Shown in pieces: positions 1 through 4,689 of a stretch of 8,581 nt of DNA. Under the pieces are notes generated by a model that was not told where the DNA came from, made no database searches, and saw only the letters and a list, made by a program, of their open reading frames with translations. Position numbers and translations under genes: made by a program. The stretch comes from a bacterium HR23 (lineage in GTDB: Bacteria; Chloroflexota; Dehalococcoidia; Lucifugimonadales; HRBIN23), in assembly GCA_002923335.1 (NCBI GenBank), contig BEHZ01000075.1, forward strand, positions 1-8,581, read 5' to 3'. Position 1 is the stretch's first letter. Each line of letters starts with the position of its first letter.

Positions 1-1
1 C

Positions 2-769
2 TCGGGGCGCATGGGGCAGGAGGTGCTCCGTGCCCTGGTGCGCACCCCAGACCTCCTCCCTGTAGGCGCGGTGCACCGCCGAGCCGTCGCCCCTGCTTTG
101 CCCCTGCCGGAAGGGAAAGGGGAGATACCCCTCGCCTCGTCTTTGGAGGCCCTCCTGGGACGGGTGCAGGCGCAGGCGGTGGTGGACTTCACTACCGCCG
201 AGGCGTGCGCCCACGCAGGGCGAGTTGCCCTCTCCCATGGCTTGCACTTCGTAACGGGGACGACGGGTCTCACCCCTGCCCATCTGGAAGAGATGGACCG
301 CCTTGCCCGTGAGCACGGGGTGGGGGTCATTGTCGCCCCCAACTTCGCCCTGGGGGCGGTGCTCCTGATCCACCTTGCCCGGCTGGTGGGGAGGTATTTT
401 GAATATGCGGATATTATTGAGGCGCACCATGAGGGCAAGATAGACGCCCCCTCGGGCACCGCTCTGGCCATCGCCCGTGCCCTGGTAGAAGGGCGGGGGG
501 CACCCTTTCTCCGCCCGGCTCCGGAGAAGGAGCCGGTGGTGGGGAGTCGTGGGGCGCAGGTGGAAGGGGTGGGCCTCCACGCCTTGCGCATGCAGGGTCG
601 GCTGGCCCATCACGAAGTTATCCTGGGCACCGCCGGCCAGACCCTTACCCTGCGCCACGACACCCTGAGCCGGGAGTGCTATATGCCGGGGGTGCTGTTG
701 GCCCTTCGGCGGGTGCGTGGGTATAAGGGGCTGGTGGTGGGCCTTGACAAGGTCATGGGGCTGGCATAG
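2..769 (+). CDS. dapB: 4-hydroxy-tetrahydrodipicolinate reductase, 5' end cut by window edge
   Basis: DapB reduces the product of DapA to tetrahydrodipicolinate with NAD(P)H in the diaminopimelate/lysine pathway. The frame is open to the left edge. The codons before the ATG at 11 read S-G-R and continue into M-G-Q, matching the end of the family's N-terminal nucleotide-binding loop (G-x-x-G-R-M-G), so the ATG at 11 is internal and about 10 codons are missing. Visible hallmarks are TGTTG (nt 254-268), PNF (nt 338-346), and the signature E-A-H-H-x-x-K-x-D-A-P-S-G-T-A starting at nt 419, which holds the catalytic His and Lys (equivalent to E. coli H159 and K163). The C-terminal part, with G-x-x-x-x-L-x-x-R-H, is complete to the TAG. 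The 255 visible residues plus the missing start fit the usual length of about 265. It lies upstream of asd and dapA, of the same pathway, and its last codons overlap a promoter for those genes. Confidence 0.96.
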   Translation, partial: SGRMGQEVLRALVRTPDLLPVGAVHRRAVAPALPLPEGKGEIPLASSLEALLGRVQAQAVVDFTTAEACAHAGRVALSHGLHFVTGTTGLTPAHLEEMDRLAREHGVGVIVAPNFALGAVLLIHLARLVGRYFEYADIIEAHHEGKIDAPSGTALAIARALVEGRGAPFLRPAPEKEPVVGSRGAQVEGVGLHALRMQGRLAHHEVILGTAGQTLTLRHDTLSRECYMPGVLLALRRVRGYKGLVVGLDKVMGLA

Positions 770-772
770 GAT
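744..772 (+). promoter_or_regulatory. sigma70-like promoter for asd-dapA
   Basis: The -35 element is a perfect TTGACA (744-749). After a 17-nt spacer comes TAGGAT (767-772), which matches the -10 consensus at four of six positions and overlaps the dapB stop codon. Transcription would start near 779, giving a leader of about 128 nt before asd. This is inferred from sequence match only; the -35 lies in coding sequence (Leu-Asp-Lys codons), so the hexamer could be coincidental, but the position at the end of dapB and the structured leader just downstream support it. Confidence 0.55.
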
Positions 773-794
773 TAGGGACAAAAGGAGGACGCCC

Positions 795-836
795 TTGGAC
801 GCTTGCCGATGGCACCTTTGGAGCAAGCCCCGCTAG
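795..836 (+). CDS. possible 13-codon leader peptide upstream of asd
   Basis: A strong Shine-Dalgarno sequence (AAAGGAGG, 781-788) lies in the dapB-asd gap, where no annotated start would use it. Six bases later a TTG opens a short frame reading M-D-A-C-R-W-H-L-W-S-K-P-R, ending in TAG at 834-836. That stop codon is exactly the three-base loop of the 827-843 hairpin. Codons 5-9 coincide with the upstream arm of the helix that would hide the asd ribosome binding site, so a ribosome reading this frame would open that helix. The peptide has one Lys codon (AAG, 825-827) and two Trp codons, so it is not an obvious amino-acid sensor. The start is TTG and the frame is very short; it may not be translated. 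Confidence 0.35.
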   Translation: MDACRWHLWSKPR

Positions 837-843
837 GCGGGGC
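827..843 (+). repeat. GC-rich hairpin in the asd leader
   Basis: GCCCCGC (827-833) and GCGGGGC (837-843) form a perfect 7-bp stem around TAG. It sits in the middle of the asd leader, enclosed by the longer RBS-sequestering helix. No T-tract follows, so it is not an intrinsic terminator. Confidence 0.6.
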
Positions 844-906
844 GAAGCGCAATTCCCACCTACGGGCCTTCTCTAATCGTATTCTCTTTCCCACGGAGGT
901 GCCATC

Positions 907-1938
907 GTGCAGGGTTGTAGCATTGCCGTCCTGGGTGCTACGGGCGCCGTCGGCAAGGTTTTCCTCTCCTTGCTGGAGGAGCGTAACTTTCCTGCCCGGT
1001 CCATCCGTCTCTTCGCCTCTTCCCGTTCGGCTGGCCAGCGTCTTCGGGTGCTGGGCCAGGAGTGTATCGTTGAGGAGCCTACCCCTGAAGCCCTCAAGGG
1101 CGTAGACATCGTCTTCATCTCCGCTTCGGGGGAGGTGAGCCGGCGGTGGGCGCCCGTGGCGGTGCAAGCGGGGGCGCTGGTGATAGACGACTCCTCGGTC
1201 TTCCGCATGGACCCTCAAGTGCCCCTGGTGATACCCGAAGTGAACGCCGATGACCTGACGCACCATCGGGGCATCGTCTCCATTCCCAACTGCTCCACTA
1301 CTGCCCTGGTGATGGCGGTCTACCCCCTTCATCGGGTCAACCCCATCCAGCGCATCATTGTGGACACCTACCAGTCGGTGTCGGGCACGGGGCGGTCGGC
1401 TATGGAGGAACTACGGGAGCAGAGCAGGGCCCTGCTGGACGGGGGGGAGTATCCGGCGAGGGTCTATCCCCACCGCATCGCCTTCAACCTGCTCCCCCAC
1501 ATAGATGCCTTTCTGGATAACGGCTACACCAAGGAAGAATGGAAGATGGTGGAGGAGACCCGCAAGATCATGCACGCCCCGGAGTTGCGTATCTCTGCCA
1601 CCTGCGTGCGGGTGCCCGTCTTCCTGTGCCATAGCGAGGCGGTGCACCTGGAACTCACCTATCCCATGTCCCCGGAGGAAGCACGGGAGGTGCTGGCCTC
1701 CTTCCCCGGGGTAGCGGTGCTGGATGAGCCGAAGGCGGGGCGTTACCCCATGCCCCTGATCGGCGAGGGGAAAGACCCCGTCTATGTGGGGCGCATCCGG
1801 CGGGATGCTTCCCATCCCAGGGGTCTGGCCATGTGGGTGGTTTCCGATAACCTCCGCAAGGGGGCGGCGCTGAATGCGATCCAGATTGCGGAGACGGTGC
1901 TCCAACGCAACTTGCTCCCCACCGCAGGAAGGAGGTAG
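907..1938 (+). CDS. asd: aspartate-semialdehyde dehydrogenase
   Basis: Asd reduces L-aspartyl-4-phosphate to aspartate semialdehyde with NADPH, the branch point to lysine/diaminopimelate and to threonine/methionine. The 343-residue protein begins with the nucleotide-binding loop G-A-T-G-A-V-G (residues 10-16). It has the catalytic cysteine in I-P-N-C-S-T-T (C129) and the acid-base histidine in R-V-P-V-F-L-C-H-S (H242). The residue before that His is Cys rather than the more usual Gly. Length is normal for the family (about 335-370). The start is GTG at 907, six bases after a good Shine-Dalgarno sequence (GGAGGT, 895-900); no in-frame ATG lies closer to the conserved N-terminus. That ribosome binding site can pair with an upstream leader segment (807-820). 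asd is followed after 5 nt by dapA, implying one transcript. Confidence 0.97.
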   Translation: MQGCSIAVLGATGAVGKVFLSLLEERNFPARSIRLFASSRSAGQRLRVLGQECIVEEPTPEALKGVDIVFISASGEVSRRWAPVAVQAGALVIDDSSVFRMDPQVPLVIPEVNADDLTHHRGIVSIPNCSTTALVMAVYPLHRVNPIQRIIVDTYQSVSGTGRSAMEELREQSRALLDGGEYPARVYPHRIAFNLLPHIDAFLDNGYTKEEWKMVEETRKIMHAPELRISATCVRVPVFLCHSEAVHLELTYPMSPEEAREVLASFPGVAVLDEPKAGRYPMPLIGEGKDPVYVGRIRRDASHPRGLAMWVVSDNLRKGAALNAIQIAETVLQRNLLPTAGRR

Positions 1939-1943
1939 GAGGT

Positions 1944-2849
1944 ATGGGAGAGACTATCGGCCGGCTTCTCACCGCTATGGTAACCCCCTTTGATGAGCAG
2001 GGGAGGGTAGACTATGAGCAGGCCAAGCGCCTGGCCCTGGCCCTTATCCAGTCGGGGAGCGATGGGGTCGTGGTAACAGGCACCACAGGGGAATCCCCTA
2101 CTCTGTCCCACGAGGAGAAGGTGCGCCTGTGGGCGGAGGTGAAGTCGGCCCTGGGCAAGAGGGGGCAGGTGGTGGCCGGGACCGGGAACTACAGCACCGC
2201 CGAAAGCATTGAGTTGACCCGTGAAGCCGAGCGATGCGGTGTGGATGGGGTGATGGCGGTGGTGCCCTACTATAACAAGCCTCCCCCGGAGGGCCTCTAC
2301 CAGCACTTCAAGGCCATCGCCAACGCAACCCATCTCCCCCTAATCCTCTACAATGTGCCCAGCCGAACCAGCCTGAACATGACGGCCGAGACCACCCTGC
2401 GCCTCTCCCAGATTGACAACATCGTGGGTATCAAAGAGGCGTCGTCCGATATGGACCAGATCGCCCGCATCATTGACGGGGCGCGTCCCGGCTTTCGGGT
2501 CTGGAGCGGGAACGACAACGAGACCTTTCTCATCATGTCTATGGGGGGATATGGGGTGGTGAGCGTGGCCTCCCATCTGGTGGGCCTGCAGATCAAGGCT
2601 ATGATGGGGCACATTCTGGAGGGGAACCTGGAGCGGGCGGCGGCGGAGCACCGGCGCTTGCACCCCCTCTTCAAGGTGCTGTTCATTACCGCCAACCCCA
2701 TCCCGGTGAAGTGGTGCCTGAACCGGGTGGGCTTCCGGGTGGGCAAGCCCCGTCTGCCTCTGGTGGAGCCGGACGAGAAGACCGTCCAGCAGATTGAGGC
2801 GGTGTTGAAGCGCTATACCATTGACCTGCCGGTGCCGGCGAAGGTATAA
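1944..2849 (+). CDS. dapA: 4-hydroxy-tetrahydrodipicolinate synthase
   Basis: DapA condenses pyruvate with aspartate semialdehyde, the first committed step to diaminopimelate and lysine. The protein is a complete 301-residue aldolase-type TIM barrel. Visible active-site residues are T47-T48 in G-T-T-G-E-S, Y110 in P-Y-Y-N-K-P, Y136 and R141 in Y-N-V-P-S-R-T, and the Schiff-base lysine K164 in G-I-K-E-A. Two positions that bind the feedback inhibitor lysine in the E. coli enzyme appear changed (E. coli H56 aligns with K59, N80 with Y83), so it may be lysine-insensitive. ATG at 1944 lies 5 nt after the asd stop, with a GGAGG (1931-1935) inside the end of asd and a second AGGAGGT abutting the start. 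Translation is probably coupled to asd. The gene runs toward rimM, with 40 nt between their stops. Confidence 0.97.
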   Translation: MGETIGRLLTAMVTPFDEQGRVDYEQAKRLALALIQSGSDGVVVTGTTGESPTLSHEEKVRLWAEVKSALGKRGQVVAGTGNYSTAESIELTREAERCGVDGVMAVVPYYNKPPPEGLYQHFKAIANATHLPLILYNVPSRTSLNMTAETTLRLSQIDNIVGIKEASSDMDQIARIIDGARPGFRVWSGNDNETFLIMSMGGYGVVSVASHLVGLQIKAMMGHILEGNLERAAAEHRRLHPLFKVLFITANPIPVKWCLNRVGFRVGKPRLPLVEPDEKTVQQIEAVLKRYTIDLPVPAKV

Positions 2850-2889
2850 GGGCCCTCTCTTCGTCTTCAGGTGGGCTGGCTCGCTCTCT

Positions 2890-3399
2890 TTACGAGAGGA
2901 GGCCGGGGAGCAGGTGCACGACCATGCGCTGCCGGTCCAGGTCAATGCTCTGCACCACGGCATCTATGGCGGGGAGGAGCACTTCGCCCTGGGGCCCGTG
3001 CACCACATACACGTCGTTGCTCCCCGTCTCCAGGACCTCCCGAATATGCCCCAGAAACTGCCCGGTGTCAGTCCACACCTCCAGGCCCAGCACTTGGAAG
3101 TGGTAGAAGCGCCCGGGCGGGGGAGGGGTGAAGGGGATCTCCAATAGGTGCCCTCGGAGGGCCTGGGCGGTTGTGAGGGTATCTACGCCTTCCAGCCAAA
3201 GGATAAGCCCCTCCTTCTCCCAGCGCACCCTTCGGCAGTGGTAAAGCCTGTCTTGAATGTAGACCTCCGCCCCCGGGAAAAAGCGCTCGGTGCGCTCGGT
3301 GAGCACTTCAATGCGCAGACCACCCCGCAGGCCCCAGGGGCGCAGGACCCGTCCAATAACAAGGCGTTGGGGATGAGCGGAAGGGGCTTGTGCCACCAC
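2890..3399 (-). CDS. rimM: ribosome maturation factor RimM
   Basis: RimM assists 16S rRNA processing and assembly of the 30S head, and binds ribosomal protein S19. The 169-residue protein has the N-terminal beta-barrel motif I-G-R-V-L-R-P-W-G-L-R-G (residues ~15-26) and a C-terminal PRC barrel from about residue 98. The latter holds the conserved L-G-x-I-x-E-V-L-E-T-G-S-N-D-V-Y-V-V and L-L-P-A-I-D-A-V-V. Length matches the family (about 170). The GTG at 3399 was chosen because it precedes the conserved region by a normal distance and lies 9 nt after the khpA stop. A second GTG follows immediately, and no strong Shine-Dalgarno sequence is visible, so translation probably depends on coupling to khpA. 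In many bacteria trmD and rplS follow; here the operon ends against dapA. Confidence 0.95.
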   Translation of the reverse strand: MVAQAPSAHPQRLVIGRVLRPWGLRGGLRIEVLTERTERFFPGAEVYIQDRLYHCRRVRWEKEGLILWLEGVDTLTTAQALRGHLLEIPFTPPPPGRFYHFQVLGLEVWTDTGQFLGHIREVLETGSNDVYVVHGPQGEVLLPAIDAVVQSIDLDRQRMVVHLLPGLLS

Positions 3400-3408
3400 C
3401 TGCGCGGG

Positions 3409-3636
3409 TTAGAGGATCTGCAGGGCCGCCCGTTTCCCCTGTTTTACTGCGGCTACCCGCAGGAGCACACGCATGGCCTCGGCGACCCGGCCCTGCTTCC
3501 CAATAATACGCCCCTTATCTTCGGGGGCGACTTCCAGGGTAATAACCTGTCGCCCATCTTGTTCCGTCTCGCTGACTTTCACGGCATCAGGGTTATGGAC
3601 GATGGATTTGGCGACGAACTCAATGAGGTCCTTCAT
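3409..3636 (-). CDS. khpA: KH-domain RNA-binding protein (KhpA/YlqC family)
   Basis: This is a 75-residue single-KH-domain protein. Members bind RNA and, in firmicutes, partner with KhpB (EloR/Jag) to influence cell division and elongation; its role in this organism is not known. The N-terminus M-K-D-L-I-E-F-V-A-K and the KH loop G-R-I-I-G-K-Q-G-R (GKQG at residues 46-49) are typical. I chose the ATG at 3636 because family members usually start M-K-D-L. An in-frame TTG at 3657 would add seven residues (M-E-R-R-A-I-A). The start lies inside the end of rpsP (17-nt overlap), so translation is likely coupled. The nearest GGAGA is 14 nt upstream, longer than usual. The position between rpsP and rimM is the standard one for this gene. 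Confidence 0.92.
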   Translation of the reverse strand: MKDLIEFVAKSIVHNPDAVKVSETEQDGRQVITLEVAPEDKGRIIGKQGRVAEAMRVLLRVAAVKQGKRAALQIL

Positions 3637-3889
3637 GGCGATTGCCCGTCTCTCCAATGCCCAGTTTCCGCAAAATGTGGGCTACAGCCGGACTGGGCTG
3701 AGCGCCCCGTTGGAGCCAGGCCTTGGCCTTCTCCCCATCTACCTGGATGAAGGGCGGGTCGGTGCGGGGGTTGTAAAACCCCACGGTGTCCAGGTAGGCA
3801 CCGTCCCGTGGGTTCCGGGAATCTACCACCACGATGCGGTAGGTCGGTTGGCCCTTTTTCCCTACCCTCCGTAGTCTTATACGCACCAT
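3620..3889 (-). CDS. rpsP: 30S ribosomal protein S16
   Basis: S16 is a structural and assembly protein of the 30S subunit. The 89-residue sequence starts with the canonical M-V-R-I-R-L-R-R-V-G and continues with P-T-Y-R-I-V-V-V-D-S-R-x-P-R-D-G, the Y-N-P segment and the W-L-x-x-G-A-Q-P-S region, with a short polar C-terminal tail. Length is normal. The ATG at 3889 gives the family's exact N-terminus. The best Shine-Dalgarno sequence (AAGGAG, 3909-3904 on the minus strand) lies 14 nt away, unusually far for a highly expressed ribosomal gene. It is the first gene of the rpsP-khpA-rimM operon. The usual upstream partner ffh is absent; the divergent neighbour is nrdR. Confidence 0.97.
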   Translation of the reverse strand: MVRIRLRRVGKKGQPTYRIVVVDSRNPRDGAYLDTVGFYNPRTDPPFIQVDGEKAKAWLQRGAQPSPAVAHILRKLGIGETGNRHEGPH

Positions 3890-3930
3890 GTCGGCAAACG
3901 GTTCTCCTTCCCTTGGCTGTGTCTACCGCT

Positions 3931-3960
3931 ATGCTATCCCACATAGGGAGGGGGTGTCAA
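3931..3960 (-). promoter_or_regulatory. sigma70-like promoter for rpsP-khpA-rimM
   Basis: On the minus strand a perfect -35 TTGACA (3960-3955) is followed after 18 nt by TAGCAT (3936-3931), which matches the -10 consensus at four of six positions. Transcription would begin near 3924, leaving a 5' leader of about 35 nt before the rpsP ATG. Judged from sequence match and position only. Confidence 0.55.
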
Positions 3961-3990
3961 CAGAGGGGGCGTTAGACAGACCCTACCCCC

Positions 3991-4019
3991 TTGACAAACT
4001 TTCCCCCATCTGCTAGGGT
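3991..4019 (+). promoter_or_regulatory. sigma70-like promoter with extended -10 for nrdR-nrdJ
   Basis: A perfect -35 TTGACA (3991-3996) and a 17-nt spacer lead to TAGGGT (4014-4019). The hexamer itself is weak (three of six) but is preceded by TG (4011-4012) at the extended -10 position. The start would be near 4026, upstream of both NrdR-box-like sites. It lies back to back with the rpsP promoter, the two -35 elements being 30 bp apart. Confidence 0.6.
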
Positions 4020-4034
4020 GGACAGCGCCAAGAG

Positions 4035-4050
4035 CCACAACATCTTGCGG
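4035..4050 (+). promoter_or_regulatory. NrdR box 1 (distal)
   Basis: CCACAACATCTTGCGG resembles the NrdR-box consensus aCaCwAtATaTwGtgt: 10 of the 12 positions of its core (CaCwAtATaTwG, here CACAACATCTTG) agree. It lies just downstream of the predicted nrdR transcription start, where a bound repressor would block initiation or early elongation. It pairs with a second site 31 bp further on. The function is inferred from known NrdR regulons. Confidence 0.65.
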
Positions 4051-4065
4051 TGCATATGTTCTAAA

Positions 4066-4081
4066 CCACAAGTTCTAGGAC
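4066..4081 (+). promoter_or_regulatory. NrdR box 2 (proximal)
   Basis: CCACAAGTTCTAGGAC agrees with the NrdR-box core at 9 of 12 positions and with box 1 at 10 of its first 13. The gap between boxes is 15 bp and the start-to-start distance 31 bp, about three helical turns, which is the tandem spacing described for NrdR operators. The site lies 54 nt before the nrdR start codon. Confidence 0.62.
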
Positions 4082-4134
4082 GGATTTCAAACACAGGCTA
4101 GCCCGAGGGCTGGGTCTGAGCCGAGGAGAAGGTC

Positions 4135-4689
4135 ATGCGCTGTCCCTTTTGTGGACACTCGGATTCCCGGGTAGTGGATTCCCGGGAGACCGAGGAGGGT
4201 ATCCGCCGACGACGGGAGTGCACCCGTTGCGAGTTGCGCTTCACCACCTATGAGCGGGTGCAAACCACTGCCCTGCTGGTGGTGAAACGGGACGGCCGTC
4301 GGGAGGAGTTCAACCGGGAGAAGGTGAAGCGCGGGATGCTCCTGGCGTGCACCAAGCGCCCCGTTCCCGCCGACGCCATTGACAAGGCGGTGGACGACAT
4401 TGAGCAGGACCTTCAGCGCCTGGGGCGGGCCGAGGTGCCTTCTTCCCTTATCGGGGAGATGGTGATGGAGCGGTTGAAGCGTCTGGACCGGGTGGCCTAT
4501 GTGCGCTTTGCCAGTGTTTACCGGAACTTCCAGGATGTGGGGAAGTTCCACGAGGCGGTGCGGGAGGCCCTGGAACAGGAACGCACCCCCACAGCGGGAC
4601 AGTTGCCCCTGCCCCTCAACGGCAAAACCCTGCGTCGTCTCAAACACCGGCGATCGTCTTCGCCAGCAAACCCCAAGGAGGAGCCATGA
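4135..4689 (+). CDS. nrdR: transcriptional repressor NrdR
   Basis: NrdR is the bacterial repressor of ribonucleotide reductase genes; its ATP-cone senses ATP/dATP and it binds tandem NrdR boxes. The N-terminal zinc ribbon has C3-x2-C6 and C29-x2-C32, with the conserved V-V-D-S-R and R-R-R-R-E-C segment between. The ATP-cone domain begins around residue 48 (V-V-K-R-D-G-R-R-E-E-F) and runs to about 140, including the conserved Y-V-R-F-A-S-V-Y-R-x-F. At 184 residues it exceeds the usual ~150-160 because of a polar, basic C-terminal tail of about 30 residues, with no recognisable fold. ATG at 4135 has a Shine-Dalgarno sequence (GAGGAG, 4123-4128) at 6 nt. It overlaps nrdJ by four bases (ATGA). 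Two NrdR-box-like sites upstream predict autoregulation together with nrdJ. Confidence 0.96.
   Translation: MRCPFCGHSDSRVVDSRETEEGIRRRRECTRCELRFTTYERVQTTALLVVKRDGRREEFNREKVKRGMLLACTKRPVPADAIDKAVDDIEQDLQRLGRAEVPSSLIGEMVMERLKRLDRVAYVRFASVYRNFQDVGKFHEAVREALEQERTPTAGQLPLPLNGKTLRRLKHRRSSSPANPKEEP

Larger units (their letters stand above)
779..907 (+). promoter_or_regulatory. structured asd leader that can sequester the asd ribosome binding site
   Basis: The segment 807-820 (CGATGGCACCTTTG) is complementary to 894-907 (CGGAGGTGCCATCG): 11 contiguous Watson-Crick pairs (807-817 with 897-907), two U-G pairs, and a further G-C pair. The downstream arm contains the whole asd Shine-Dalgarno sequence (GGAGGT, 895-900) and the first base of the GTG start. 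Between the arms is a 7-bp hairpin, 827-833 with 837-843. A competing pairing, 801-806 (GCTTGC) with 823-828 (GCAAGC), would place the anti-Shine-Dalgarno arm in a loop. I see no poly-T run, so control of translation rather than termination is expected. It does not match any riboswitch class I know. The pairing is read directly; the regulatory role is inference. Confidence 0.6.

Noticed and set aside
810..816. TGGCACC in the asd leader matches the T-box core (UGGNACC).
   Set aside because: The flanking T-box consensus is missing, and only about 30 nt lie between the predicted transcription start and the motif, with no room for a specifier stem. A 7-nt match is weak.
803..1105. 100-codon frame starting at TTG 803 and running into asd.
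   Set aside because: It is a shadow of asd in another frame, without family-like sequence; only the GTG at 907 gives the Asd N-terminus with a good ribosome binding site.
2850..2905. Possible bidirectional terminator between convergent dapA and rimM (GGCC arms at 2851 and 2901; CTCTC/GAGAG at 2884-2898).
   Set aside because: The stems are short or broken, one encloses a ~35-nt loop, and there is no clean T-tract on either strand.
4096..4122. Small stem-loop in the nrdR leader (AGCC-CGAG-GGCT inside GGCT/AGCC).
   Set aside because: The helices are only 4 bp each and do not cover the Shine-Dalgarno sequence; too weak to call a regulatory structure.
4020..4134. Cobalamin riboswitch upstream of the B12-dependent reductase.
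   Set aside because: I see no B12-box-like core, and about 110 nt is too short for the full aptamer; NrdR boxes explain the region better.
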